The translations under genes and the position numbers were made by a program. DNA of 64,000 nucleotides. Source: Cellulomonas hominis (GTDB lineage Bacteria; Actinomycetota; Actinomycetes; Actinomycetales; Cellulomonadaceae). Shown here piece after piece: positions 25,856 to 34,804 of this stretch. The stretch covers positions 4,154,001 through 4,218,000 of the forward strand of contig NZ_JACHDN010000001.1 of NCBI RefSeq assembly GCF_014201095.1, in the 5' to 3' direction. Within the stretch, counting starts at the first letter, position 1, and each line of letters begins with the position of its first letter. The notes beneath the pieces were generated by a model. That model saw only the letters and a program-made list of their open reading frames with translations, was not told the DNA's origin and made no database searches.

Positions 25856-26700
25856 CACGCCACCGGGGCCGCGGCGGCCCGCGCCGACCCGTTCGCCCCC
25901 AGCGCGGCGACCAGCGCGTCGGCCAGCGTCGCCTTGGTGCTGATGTCGCCGAACTCGATGCCGAGCGCCACGATCGTCTGCGCGATCTGCGGCCGGATGC
26001 CCGAGATGGTGCACTCCGCGCCCATGAGGCGCGCCGCGACCACGGTCTTCAGCAGGTGCTGCGCCACCTGGGTGTCCACGGCGGGCACGCCGGTGATGTC
26101 GATGATCGCGTGCTCCGAGCCGGTGTCCACGAGGGTCTGCAGCAGCTTCTCCATGACGACCTGCGTGCGGGCCGAGTCCAGCGTGCCGACCAGCGGCACC
26201 GCGACGACGCCCTCCCAGAGCTTGACCACCGGCGTCGACAGCTCGAGCAGCTGCTCGGCCTGCTCGGCGATGATCGCCTCCCGCGCGGCGGCGAACGACT
26301 CGAAGGTGAACAGGCCGAGGTCGTCGACCAGGCGCAGCAGCGCGGTGACGTCCACGATCTCGCCGCCGTCGGTCGCCCGCTCCCCGATGGCGTACAGGCC
26401 GTCCTTCAGCGCGAACACCCCGACCGCGGTCTCGCGCGGCGTGAACCCGAGCCGGGCGCGGGCGGCGGACAGCTCCGCGAGCAGCCCGCGCAGCGCGTCG
26501 AACGCCGGCTCGGTGAGCCGGGTGCCGCCCTGCCGCAGGCCGGCGGTCAGCGCCTCGAGGATGTCGGCCTGCTCGCGCTCGGCCTCGGCGCGGGTGGTGC
26601 GGCCCCGCAGCTCCGACACGACGGCCTCCAGCCACGCCGCGGAGATCTCCTCCCGCCGGCTCTCGAGGATCTGGGCGAGGCGGGCGGCGTCCGAGGGCAT
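25855..26700 (-). CDS. rsbR: RsbR-like stressosome sensor (globin-like N-domain plus STAS)
   Basis: A 281-residue protein. The N-terminal 150 residues are helical and match the non-heme-globin sensor half of RsbR proteins (RREEISAAWLEAV, ADILEALTAGL, LGFTPRETAVGVFALKDGLY). The C-terminal STAS domain (about 155-270) is close to RsbRA: LSTPVVKLWEGVVAVPLVGT, DITGVPAVDTQVA, GIRPQIAQTIVALGIEF. Thr156 in LSTP and Thr210 in AVDTQ correspond to the two phospho-threonines of RsbRA. It is the first gene of the operon, with no sigma factor or anti-sigma gene nearby, so the final output is encoded elsewhere or passes through the two-component proteins. Confidence 0.9.
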   Translation of the reverse strand: MPSDAARLAQILESRREEISAAWLEAVVSELRGRTTRAEAEREQADILEALTAGLRQGGTRLTEPAFDALRGLLAELSAARARLGFTPRETAVGVFALKDGLYAIGERATDGGEIVDVTALLRLVDDLGLFTFESFAAAREAIIAEQAEQLLELSTPVVKLWEGVVAVPLVGTLDSARTQVVMEKLLQTLVDTGSEHAIIDITGVPAVDTQVAQHLLKTVVAARLMGAECTISGIRPQIAQTIVALGIEFGDISTKATLADALVAALGANGSARAAAAPVA

Positions 26701-26797
26701 GCGGGGGTCTCCTGGTTCGGTGCGGCTGCGCGGCCCCGTCGTCCGGGGCGCGGCGCGATGCTACAGCCGAGGTCAGCGGGACGCGCGACGACGCACC

Positions 26798-27916
26798 TCA
26801 GCCCACCACGCGCAGCCCGCGGTCGGTCGCGTTCAGCCGCCGGGACCCGTCCGCGGTGACCGTGACGATGTCCTCGATCCGCACCCCGAACCGCCCGGGC
26901 AGGTAGATCCCCGGCTCGACGGAGAAGCACATGCCCGGCACGAGCGGCAGCTCCTCGCCCTCGATCATGTACGGCGGCTCGTGCGTCGTCACCCCGATGC
27001 CGTGCCCCGTGCGGTGGATGAACCGGTCGCCGTAGCCCGCGTCCGCGATGACGGCCCGCGCCGCCCGGTCCACCTCCTGGCACGCCACCCCCGGCCGCAC
27101 GGCGTCGACCCCGGCCTGCTGCGCGAGCCGCACGACCTCGTGCACCTCGCGCACGTCGGGGCCGGGCTCCCCGACCGACACCGTCCGGCTGGTGTCCGAC
27201 CCGTAGCCGGCCATCAGCCCGCCGAAGTCGAGCACCACGCAGTCGCCCTCCCGGATCACCCGCTCGCCGGCCTCGTGGTGCGGGTTCGCCCCGTTCGGCC
27301 CGGACCCCACGACGGTGAAGTCCACCTGCTCGTGCCCGTGCGCGCGGAGCAGGTCGGCCAGGTCCGCCGCGACGTCGGTCTCGCGACGCCCGGCGAACCG
27401 CACCCCGACGATCTCCTCGTAGGTCGCGTCCGCCGCGGCCCCGGCGGCGGCCAGCCGCCCCAGCTCGTCGGCGTCCTTGACCGCGCGGAGCATCGGCAGG
27501 CGCCCGGTGACGGCGTGGTACGTCGTCCCGGGCAGCGCGGCCTGGAGGCCCAGCAGGTGCAGCGCCCACGCGCTGTCGGCCACGGCGTAGGTGCCGGTGC
27601 CGCGCAGCAGGGCCGCGGCCGCCGCGTAGGGGTCGGCGCCGTCGGTCCAGTCGGCGAGCGTCGTCGCCGCGGCCCCGGGCGCGGCCTCCGCGTCGGGCCG
27701 CTCCAGGGTCGGCACCAGCAGGGTCGGCTCGCGGTCCGCCGTCAGCAGGAGCACCGTCAGACGCTCGGTGATCGCCGTCGGCCGGTACCCGGTCAGCCAC
27801 ACGAGGTCCGGCCCCGGCGTCACCAGCACCCCGTCCAGCCCCGCGGCCCCCGCGTCGGCCACGACCCGCGCCATCCGCGCGGCGTAGTCCTCGGTGGTGA
27901 ACGGCGCGGCGCTCAC
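26798..27916 (-). CDS. Xaa-Pro aminopeptidase (M24 family)
   Basis: A 372-residue metallopeptidase of the aminopeptidase P/prolidase class, which removes N-terminal residues before proline. Residues 1-135 form the creatinase-like N-domain (LVTPGPDLVWLTGYRP). The C-terminal pita-bread domain carries the five metal ligands in VVLDFGG, YGSDTSRT, HRTGHGIG, VEPGIY and RIEDIVTV. It is cytoplasmic, with no signal sequence. The GTG start overlaps the stop of the upstream MFS gene, so the two are co-translated; a link between them (for example peptide export and turnover) is only a guess. Confidence 0.92.
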   Translation of the reverse strand: MSAAPFTTEDYAARMARVVADAGAAGLDGVLVTPGPDLVWLTGYRPTAITERLTVLLLTADREPTLLVPTLERPDAEAAPGAAATTLADWTDGADPYAAAAALLRGTGTYAVADSAWALHLLGLQAALPGTTYHAVTGRLPMLRAVKDADELGRLAAAGAAADATYEEIVGVRFAGRRETDVAADLADLLRAHGHEQVDFTVVGSGPNGANPHHEAGERVIREGDCVVLDFGGLMAGYGSDTSRTVSVGEPGPDVREVHEVVRLAQQAGVDAVRPGVACQEVDRAARAVIADAGYGDRFIHRTGHGIGVTTHEPPYMIEGEELPLVPGMCFSVEPGIYLPGRFGVRIEDIVTVTADGSRRLNATDRGLRVVG

Positions 27917-29427
27917 GGCGCGTCCTCCGTCGTCGGCCGGGCCCGGGCGGCACCCGCGGCCGTGGTCGGCAGCGTGATGAGGTGGGCCGCGGCCGCCGCG
28001 GCGGAGTCCTGCAGCGTGCCCTGCGCCGCACGGTGCCGCCGGATCGCGACCACCGCGAGCAGCACGCCCAGCGCGCTGATCGCGGCCATCACCCAGGACG
28101 CCGCGGCGAGCCCCGCGGCGAGCGCGTCCGCCTCCGACGCCCCGTCGGCCTGCTGGTTCGCGTCCACCGACGCGTAGATCGTCGCCGCCAGCGCCGTCGC
28201 CACGGCCGCCCCGACGTACCGGGCCATGTTCGACACGCCCGACGCCCCGCCGACCTGCTCCTCCGGCACCGCCGCGGTCGCCGCCGACGACGACGGCCCG
28301 TTCGACAGCCCCATCCCCACGGCGATCGCGATCAGGGGCAGCAGGAACCACACGTACGTCCAGGAGGCCTGCGTGAACCCGACCACCACGAACCCCGCCG
28401 TCGTGACGAGGAACCCGATCCCGATGGTCTGCCGCCCGCCCCAGCGTCTCGCGAGCTGCGGCACCATCGGCGCCACGACCACGAGCCCCACGGTCGCCGG
28501 CAGCGTCGCGAGCCCCGCCTGGAGCGGCGTGAACCCCAGCGCGACCGGGTTCTGCAGGTACAGGCTCAGCAGGTACATCAGGCCGTTGATCGTGCCGGCC
28601 CCGATGAGGATCGCCAGCGTCGCGCCCACCAGGATCCGGTTCCGCAGCAGCGCCAGGTCCAGCAGCGGCACCGCCACCCGCTTCTCGACGACGACGAACA
28701 GGTACCCCGCCACCACGCTCACCGCGAGGCAGCCGATCGTCCCCGCCGACAGCCACCCCCAGTCCCCGCTCTTCGACACCCCGAGGATCAGCGGTGCGAG
28801 CGTCAGCGCCACCAGCACCGTGCCGAGGTAGTCGATCGACCGCGGCCGGTCCGGGTCCCGGGACTCCGCCACCGCCGCGTACGTGATCCCCATGCACACC
28901 ACGGCCACCACGGCGTCGATCCAGAACAGCCCCTGCCACCCGGTGACGTCCACGAGCACGCCGCCGAGCAGCGGGCCCGCCGCCGCCCCGACCGCGGCCG
29001 CCGCGCCCCACAGGGACACCCACGTGAGCTTCTGGTCCCCGTCCGCCGCCACGGACAGCAGGCTCAGCCCGCACGCCAGGATCGTCGCGCCCGCGGCCCC
29101 CTGGATCAGCCGGCCCACGATCACACCCGTGCCGCTGGTGGACAGCGCGATCAGGACGCAGGACGCCACGAACAGCAGCAGGCCCAGCTGGAACACCCGC
29201 TTGCGCCCGAACACGTCCCCCAGCGATCCGGACGTCACGATCACCGCCGCGCCCACCAGCGAGTACCCGGTCACCGCCCACTGCAGGACGCTCACGGACG
29301 TGCCGGTGTCCTCGCTGATCGCCGGGAGCAGGATGCTCACCGCCGACGTGTTCGCGTTCACCACGAGGGTGGACAGGCAGGTGGCCGCGAGGACGCCCCT
29401 GCCCCGGTTGCTCCGCGCGTCCGCCAT
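27913..29427 (-). CDS. MFS efflux transporter, DHA2 (14-segment) type
   Basis: A 504-residue membrane protein. Motif A between segments 2 and 3 is GSLGDVFGRKRVFQLG, and the N-terminus begins with CLSTLVVNANTSAVSILLPA, typical of the EmrB/QacA drug-proton antiporters. About 14 hydrophobic segments are visible. It exports drugs or metabolites using the proton gradient. ATG 29427 follows a purine-rich stretch and is divergent from the sugar transporter operon; a 16-base-arm inverted repeat lies 48 bases upstream. A His/Arg/Thr-rich C-terminal tail follows the last segment. Confidence 0.88.
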   Translation of the reverse strand: MADARSNRGRGVLAATCLSTLVVNANTSAVSILLPAISEDTGTSVSVLQWAVTGYSLVGAAVIVTSGSLGDVFGRKRVFQLGLLLFVASCVLIALSTSGTGVIVGRLIQGAAGATILACGLSLLSVAADGDQKLTWVSLWGAAAAVGAAAGPLLGGVLVDVTGWQGLFWIDAVVAVVCMGITYAAVAESRDPDRPRSIDYLGTVLVALTLAPLILGVSKSGDWGWLSAGTIGCLAVSVVAGYLFVVVEKRVAVPLLDLALLRNRILVGATLAILIGAGTINGLMYLLSLYLQNPVALGFTPLQAGLATLPATVGLVVVAPMVPQLARRWGGRQTIGIGFLVTTAGFVVVGFTQASWTYVWFLLPLIAIAVGMGLSNGPSSSAATAAVPEEQVGGASGVSNMARYVGAAVATALAATIYASVDANQQADGASEADALAAGLAAASWVMAAISALGVLLAVVAIRRHRAAQGTLQDSAAAAAAHLITLPTTAAGAARARPTTEDAP

Positions 29428-29474
29428 GCCCGTCCTCCCCCGTGTGGTGGGCTCGACGCTAGGGCGGGCGGCGG

Positions 29475-29511
29475 GGGTGGGCGCTCACCCGGGGAGGGTG
29501 AGCGCCCACCC
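29475..29511. repeat. 16-base perfect inverted repeat between divergent operons
   Basis: GGGTGGGCGCTCACCC (29475-29490) is exactly complementary to GGGTGAGCGCCCACCC (29496-29511), with a 5-base loop. It stands between the divergent starts of the MFS gene and the sugar transporter operon, where no transcript should end. It may be an insulator or terminator for read-through, or a large operator. On the plus strand it is followed by a pyrimidine tract and then by the 15-base operator candidate. Confidence 0.7.
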
Positions 29512-29523
29512 TTCCCTTCCCAA

Positions 29524-29538
29524 CGATTATCGATTAGT
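29524..29538 (+). promoter_or_regulatory. Candidate GntR operator, copy A
   Basis: The 15 bases CGATTATCGATTAGT are identical to those at 38860-38874 and similar to the reverse complement at 38168-38182. The core CGAT-T-ATCG is a short dyad, in keeping with FadR-type GntR operators. It lies about 98 bases before the start of the binding protein gene, near the expected promoter of the transporter operon. Confidence 0.65.
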
Positions 29539-29635
29539 CTCCGAACGTCCCTCCACACCGGACGACACCCGTGGGCCGGACGCCGGGCGCGCGCAGGTGC
29601 GTGCCCGGTCGGGCGGCCACCCGAGAGGATCAACG

Positions 29636-30898
29636 ATGATCAAGCACCGCACCCTGGCGAGCGCCGGCACCCTCGCCGTGGCCGCGCTCGCGGTCGCCGG
29701 CTGCGCCGGCTCCGGCGACGAGGCCGGCTCCGGCGGGACGACGCAGGTCACCATGCTCGTCAACGTGACCCCCAACCTCACCGAGGAGTTCTGGAACACG
29801 CTGGTCGAGCCGTTCGAGGACGCCAACCCCGACCTCGACGTGGTGATCCAGAACCCCGGCGCCGAGGGCGTCACCGCCGCGCTCCCCCGCCTGCTCACCG
29901 CCGGCGACGCGCCCGACGTCGTGCAGTCGCTGCCGCCCACGACCGACCTCGCCCCCGAGCTGGTCGACCTGTCGGACTACGACTGGGCCACCGAGGGCCC
30001 CCTGGCCGACCAGTACTCGATCGACGGCAAGTACTACATGGCGGGCATCGGATTCCAGCTCCAGAGCCTGTACTTCTACAACAGGACCGCCTTCGCGGAA
30101 GCCGGCATCGCCGAGGTGCCGACGACGGTCGAGGAGCTCACCGCGGCGCTGGGCGCGCTCCAGGACGCCGGCTGGACCCCGCTCCAGACCGGGGGCGACT
30201 GGATGACCAGCCACTCGCTGCAGGCGCTCGGCCTGCCGTCGGTCGTCGGCGAGGACCCGCAGTGGTTCGCGCACATGACCGCGGGCGAGACGACGTTCTC
30301 CGAGACGTACGGGGACGCCGTCGCCACGTACGTCGACTGGGTGGCGCAGGGCTACGTGCCCAAGGACGCGCTCGGCATCAAGTACGCCGACGCCGAGCAG
30401 GCGTTCCTCTCCGGGAAGAGCGCGATCTACCCGATGGGCAGCTGGTTCGCGGGCAGCGAGGCGAAGGCCACCGAGAAGGCGGACATCGGCGTGTTCCGCG
30501 CCCCGGCCGTCGAGGGCGTCGACGCCCCGGCGATGGGCGCCAACATCGCCAGCCCGTACTCGATCCTCCGGTCCAGCGCGCACCAGGACGCGGCCGCGCG
30601 GCTCGTCGAGTTCCTGGTCACCGACCAGACGGCGGTGTCGGCCCAGCTCGAGGTGGACGGCAACTTCCGCGACGGCTACGAGTACGAGATGGACGCCCTC
30701 GGCGAGGAGCTCCTCCAGATCGTCGCGGACACCCCGGCCGACTCCTACACGCCCACCGGCCAGGGCTACGGCGAGCGGACCCTGCCCACCGGCTACTCGG
30801 ACGAGATCAACGCGCAGACGCAGGCGCTGATCGGCGGGACCGCACCCGACCAGGTGACCGCCGCGATGGACGACTGGTTCGCGGCCCAGCTCGGCTGA
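29636..30898 (+). CDS. Sugar ABC transporter substrate-binding lipoprotein
   Basis: A 420-residue family 1 extracellular binding protein. The signal peptide has Lys-His-Arg at the N-terminus and lipobox AVAGC with Cys23 as the acylated residue. The mature protein starts with an acidic Gly-rich linker; VNVTPNLTEEFWNTLVEPFE and GAEGVTAALPRLLTAGDAPD are typical of the CUT1 class that binds oligosaccharides. GAGAGGA lies 6 bases before the ATG. It heads the operon of permeases and fucose-type enzymes, so the likely ligand is a fucosylated or otherwise deoxysugar-containing glycan. No ATPase gene is in the island; a shared MsiK-type ATPase would be required. Confidence 0.92.
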   Translation: MIKHRTLASAGTLAVAALAVAGCAGSGDEAGSGGTTQVTMLVNVTPNLTEEFWNTLVEPFEDANPDLDVVIQNPGAEGVTAALPRLLTAGDAPDVVQSLPPTTDLAPELVDLSDYDWATEGPLADQYSIDGKYYMAGIGFQLQSLYFYNRTAFAEAGIAEVPTTVEELTAALGALQDAGWTPLQTGGDWMTSHSLQALGLPSVVGEDPQWFAHMTAGETTFSETYGDAVATYVDWVAQGYVPKDALGIKYADAEQAFLSGKSAIYPMGSWFAGSEAKATEKADIGVFRAPAVEGVDAPAMGANIASPYSILRSSAHQDAAARLVEFLVTDQTAVSAQLEVDGNFRDGYEYEMDALGEELLQIVADTPADSYTPTGQGYGERTLPTGYSDEINAQTQALIGGTAPDQVTAAMDDWFAAQLG

Positions 30899-30916
30899 GC
30901 CGGCCGCACCCCACCC

Positions 30917-30946
30917 GCCCGGGCGCGGCACCCGCCGCGCCCGGGC
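30917..30946 (+). other. Stem-loop between binding protein and permease genes
   Basis: GCCCGGGCGCGGC and GCCGCGCCCGGGC are perfect 13-base arms with a 4-base loop, 18 bases after the binding protein stop. There is no T tract, so it is not a classic terminator. Stem-loops at this place commonly stabilise the upstream message or attenuate reading into the permease genes, giving excess binding protein. Confidence 0.7.
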
Positions 30947-30972
30947 CCCCACCGACGACGGAGGCCCCGCGC

Positions 30973-31914
30973 ATGGCAACCCTGACGACCCCGCGGCCCG
31001 CGGTCCGGCCCGACCCCCCGCGCCGGCGGCCGGCCGCGCGCGTGTGGCGCGACCGGCTGCCCGGCATCGTCATGGGCGGGCCGGCGGTCCTGGTCTTCCT
31101 GGCGATGTTCATCGTGCCGATGGTCCTGGCGTTCGTGCTGAGCCTGACCGACTGGAACGGCTACAGCCTGAACTTCACCTTCATCGGGTTCGACAACTAC
31201 GCCGAGGCCTTCCGGAACCCCCGCACGGTGGACGCCGCGGTCTTCACCGCGGTCGTCGCCCTCGTCGGCACGGTGCTGTGCAACGGGGTGGGGCTGCTCA
31301 TCGCCGCGCTGATCGCCGGCAACAGCCGCGCGAACACGCTGCTGCGCACGATCTTCTTCTACCCGTACATCATCAGCGCGCTGATCATCGGCTTCCTGTG
31401 GTCGGCGATGCTCTCGCCCCAGGGCGCCGTCAACGGCCTGCTGGACCACCTGGGCGTGGGACCGGTGCCGTTCCTCACCGAGGTCGGCTTCGCCAAGGCG
31501 AGCGTGATCCTCACGATCGTCTGGTCGCACTTCGGGTTCAACATGATCCTGTTCCTGGCCGGCATCAAGTCGGTCCCCACCGAGTACTACGAGGCCGCCA
31601 CGGTCGACGGCGCCTCGAGGTGGCAGCAGTTCCGCAACGTGACGCTGCCGCTCATCGCCCCCGTGTTCACGGTGAACCTCGTGCTCACCCTGGTGGGGCT
31701 GCTCAAGGTGTACGACGTCGTCCTGGCCCTCACCGACGGCGGCCCCGCCGGGTCGACCCAGACGATCGTCTACCAGATCCTGCGGGACTCGTTCGCCCAG
31801 TCCGAGCTCGGCTTCGGTGCCGCGCAGTCGGTGATCCTGCTGCTGGTCACGGCCGTGCTGGGGCTCGCGGTGACGTTCGCCCGGCGCGGCGCGGAGAAGA
31901 AGGTGACCGACTGA
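30973..31914 (+). CDS. Sugar ABC transporter permease (MalF-type, CUT1)
   Basis: A 313-residue membrane protein with six hydrophobic segments after an Arg/Pro-rich cytoplasmic N-terminus. The inner-membrane permease (EAA) motif EAATVDGASRWQQFRNVTLP, which docks the ATPase, is at about residues 212-231. ATG 30973 lies 75 bases after the binding protein stop. The TGA shares its last base with the ATG of the second permease gene. It forms the MalF-like half of the channel. Confidence 0.92.
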   Translation: MATLTTPRPAVRPDPPRRRPAARVWRDRLPGIVMGGPAVLVFLAMFIVPMVLAFVLSLTDWNGYSLNFTFIGFDNYAEAFRNPRTVDAAVFTAVVALVGTVLCNGVGLLIAALIAGNSRANTLLRTIFFYPYIISALIIGFLWSAMLSPQGAVNGLLDHLGVGPVPFLTEVGFAKASVILTIVWSHFGFNMILFLAGIKSVPTEYYEAATVDGASRWQQFRNVTLPLIAPVFTVNLVLTLVGLLKVYDVVLALTDGGPAGSTQTIVYQILRDSFAQSELGFGAAQSVILLLVTAVLGLAVTFARRGAEKKVTD

Positions 31915-32843
31915 TGACCACGACGACGCACTCGACGACCCCCGTCACCGGGACGGCGCGCGTCCCCCGCGGCGCGGACCGCCCGGCGGCCCGCCCCCGG
32001 CGCCGGACCGCGCCCGGCCCCGGCACGGTGCTCACGTGGGTGGTGCTCGGCCTCGGGGCGCTGGTCATGCTGGTGCCGCTGTACATCATGGTGATCAACG
32101 CGTTCAAGCCGCAGGACGCGATCATCTCCTCGCCGCTGGCGATCGGCCCCGACACGTTCAGCCTGGAGTACCTGCAGGCCGCGCTCACCAGCGAGAAGTT
32201 CAACGTCGTGCGGGCCTACGGGGTCACCCTGCTGTTCGTCGCCCTGGTCAACGTGTGCGGCATCGCGCTGGCCGCGCCGGTCGCCTACGTCATCGCGCGG
32301 GGCCGCTCGAAGTGGCACCTCGGCCTGCTCCTGCTGTTCGTCTCCGGTCTGTTCATCCCCGGGCAGGTCACGCTCATCCCCGTGGTGTTCGTGCTGCGGG
32401 TCCTCGGCCTGATCAACACGATCCCGGGCTTCATCCTCTTCGAGACCGCCGCGACCCTGCCGGTGACGATCTTCCTGTTCGCGGCGTACCTGCGCACCGT
32501 GCCGCGCGACATCGACGAGGCCGCCGCGCTCGACGGCGCCGGGCGCATCCGCGCGTTCTGGGCGTGCATCTTCCCGATCATGCGGCCCGTGGTGGCCACG
32601 ATCGTCGTGCTGAACTCGATCAGCGTGTGGAACGACTTCGTGAGCCCGCAGATCATCCTCGGCCCGAGCTCCGGCATCTACACCGTCACCACCGGCGTCT
32701 ACGCCGCCGTGGGCGAGTTCAGCACCGACTACACGACGGTCTTCCCGACCCTGCTGCTGGCCGTGAGCCCCGCGGTCCTGTTCTTCGTCCTCATGCAGCG
32801 GCACATCATCGGCGGCCTGGTCGCCGGGGCGACGAAGGGCTGA
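31914..32843 (+). CDS. Sugar ABC transporter permease (MalG-type, CUT1)
   Basis: A 309-residue membrane protein; residues 1-36 are a Thr/Arg/Pro-rich cytoplasmic tail, followed by six segments. The EAA motif is DEAAALDGAGRIRAFWACIF at about 202-221. It starts on the last base of the stop of the first permease gene (TGATG), so the two subunits are made together. It is the MalG-like half of the transporter and is followed after 6 bases by the unknown 650-residue protein gene. Confidence 0.92.
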   Translation: MTTTTHSTTPVTGTARVPRGADRPAARPRRRTAPGPGTVLTWVVLGLGALVMLVPLYIMVINAFKPQDAIISSPLAIGPDTFSLEYLQAALTSEKFNVVRAYGVTLLFVALVNVCGIALAAPVAYVIARGRSKWHLGLLLLFVSGLFIPGQVTLIPVVFVLRVLGLINTIPGFILFETAATLPVTIFLFAAYLRTVPRDIDEAAALDGAGRIRAFWACIFPIMRPVVATIVVLNSISVWNDFVSPQIILGPSSGIYTVTTGVYAAVGEFSTDYTTVFPTLLLAVSPAVLFFVLMQRHIIGGLVAGATKG

Positions 32844-32849
32844 CGCACC

Positions 32850-34802
32850 GTGACCGACCCCCGCATCCCCACCACGCCGCTGCACGAGGTCCCGGCCTGG
32901 GCCGTGCTCGAGCGCCGCCTCTTCGACGCGACCGAGGAGGCCTGGCGGCTGTTCTCCGCGCGCTACTGCGAGCCCGACGGGCGCATCCGGGACGCGGGCG
33001 GCTTCGAGGACCGGGACGGCGTCGACGACCTGTACGAGCCGTTCTTCAACTGGCCCGCGTTCTACGCGCTCGGGGGCAGCGACGCCGTCCTCGACGCGGC
33101 GAAGCACCACTTCGAGGGCGTGACCGCCCAGCTCACCGAGGCCGGCATGCTCACCGGCGGCTACGAGAACGGGTACGACTGGTTCCACCAGGGCGAGTCG
33201 CTGCTGCTGTTCTACGGCCTCTGCGCCGCCGACCCGGCCGACGAGCGGTTCGCCGAGCGCGCCCGCCGGTTCGCCGGGCTCTACACCGACCCCGCGCGGG
33301 GCAACTACGACCCGGCCCGGAACATGATCACGGCGCCGCACACCGGGGCGCGCGGGCCGCTGCCCGGGCTCGGCCCCGAGTGGCAGACCTACCCCGCGTC
33401 GCTGGACTACATGGCGGCCTACGGCCTCCCGCTGCACGGCCTGCCCGGGATCACGCAGTGGTCCGACCTCGAGGACCCCGCGCGCGCCCGCCTGATGGGG
33501 GCCGAGCTGCAGCGCCGCGCCGCCGGGGACACCGCGGTCAACCTCGCTGCGACGTCGCTCGTCACCAACCGCTGGCTCTACGACGGCGACCCCGCGTCGG
33601 CCGCCTGGGTCACGAGGTACGTCGACGGCTGGCGCGAGCGCGCGGCGGCCGCGGGCGGGCTGATGCCGGACAACGTGGCGCCGGACGGGACCGTCGGCGG
33701 CCTCCACGGCGGAGCCTGGTACGGCGGGCACTACGGCTGGACCTGGCCGCACGGCCTGCACTCGGTCGGCATGAGCACGCTGATCGGCGGGATCAACGCG
33801 TCCTTCGTCTCGCCCGTCCGCGACGACGCCCCGCTCGACCTGGTGCGCACCATGCTCGACACCGTCCTCGAGCACGCGATCACCGCCCCGGTCACCGACA
33901 CGCCGTTCAGCCTGAGGACCGGCTGGATCGAGCGCCTGGGCGTGCACGCGGCCGAGCCCGCGACGCTCGTGCCCTACCGGTACGGCGCGCAGGGCTGGTT
34001 CGACTTCGGCCCCCTCCAGCTCGACCTGCCGACGTGGCTGTGGTGGTGGACGCGCGACGACGCCGACCGCAAGCGGCTGGAGCGCGTCCTGGACGGCGTG
34101 CCGGGCTCCCGCGAGGTACGGCCGTTCCGCGACAAGGTCGAGGCCGGGCACGAGGGCCCGTGGCTGGCCTTCCTCGACGGCACGCGGCCGGACTACCCGG
34201 AGCGCGCCCTGTCGATGGCGCTGGGCCAGCTCGCGCGCCGGGTCGCCGTCATGGACGCCGAGCCGGTCGACCCCGCCACGGTGCACCTGCACTTCTGGCA
34301 GCGCGCGAACCCGGTGGTCACCGAGGTGCTCGGCCAGCTCGTCACCGGCACGCCGCAGACGCTCTACAACGGCGGCCTGCCGTTCGCGGCCGTCGCGTAC
34401 ACCGACGCCGACCGCGGACGGCCGGGCCTCCCGCCGGACGTCGCCGCCCTCGTCACCGGGCTGGAGCGCGGGGCCGACCGCACCGGCCGGGTGGCGCTCA
34501 CCCTCGTCAACCTGTCGCCCACGCAACGCCGGCGGGTGCGCGTGCGCCCGTCGCGGTTCGGCGAGGAACGCCTCGCCGGGGTCGAGGCGCGCCGCGAGGA
34601 GGGCGGCACGTGGCCCGGCCCGTCGACCTCGGCGGCCGGTGTCCGCGGAGCCGGGGCCACCGCGACCGTCCCCCTGGACGCGCCCGACCTGCTCGTCGAG
34701 CTGCCGCCGTCGCACCGCGCCGACGTCGTCCTGCTCACCGTGCCCGCCGCCGGCGCGCCGCGTCACCTGCGGCACGGCCACCCGCACCACGAAGGAGCCT
34801 GA
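32850..34802 (+). CDS. Conserved hypothetical protein, possible (alpha/alpha) toroid glycan enzyme
   Basis: A 650-residue cytoplasmic protein without signal peptide. I do not recognise a named family. Residues 1-450 are helical and rich in Trp, Tyr, Gly and acidic residues; striking motifs are DGVDDLYEPFFNWP (56-69), GYDWFHQGE (108-116) and later GGAWYGGHYGWTWPHGLHS, the kind of aromatic-acid clusters that line the cleft of toroid glycosidases and lyases. The last 130 residues look beta-rich (GRVALTLVNLSPTQRRRVRV), like the C-terminal sandwich of such enzymes. It is placed between the permeases and the sugar-catabolic genes, so a role in cutting or modifying the imported glycan is likely. GTG start, 6 bases after the permease stop. 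Confidence 0.7.
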   Translation: MTDPRIPTTPLHEVPAWAVLERRLFDATEEAWRLFSARYCEPDGRIRDAGGFEDRDGVDDLYEPFFNWPAFYALGGSDAVLDAAKHHFEGVTAQLTEAGMLTGGYENGYDWFHQGESLLLFYGLCAADPADERFAERARRFAGLYTDPARGNYDPARNMITAPHTGARGPLPGLGPEWQTYPASLDYMAAYGLPLHGLPGITQWSDLEDPARARLMGAELQRRAAGDTAVNLAATSLVTNRWLYDGDPASAAWVTRYVDGWRERAAAAGGLMPDNVAPDGTVGGLHGGAWYGGHYGWTWPHGLHSVGMSTLIGGINASFVSPVRDDAPLDLVRTMLDTVLEHAITAPVTDTPFSLRTGWIERLGVHAAEPATLVPYRYGAQGWFDFGPLQLDLPTWLWWWTRDDADRKRLERVLDGVPGSREVRPFRDKVEAGHEGPWLAFLDGTRPDYPERALSMALGQLARRVAVMDAEPVDPATVHLHFWQRANPVVTEVLGQLVTGTPQTLYNGGLPFAAVAYTDADRGRPGLPPDVAALVTGLERGADRTGRVALTLVNLSPTQRRRVRVRPSRFGEERLAGVEARREEGGTWPGPSTSAAGVRGAGATATVPLDAPDLLVELPPSHRADVVLLTVPAAGAPRHLRHGHPHHEGA

Positions 34803-34804
34803 CC

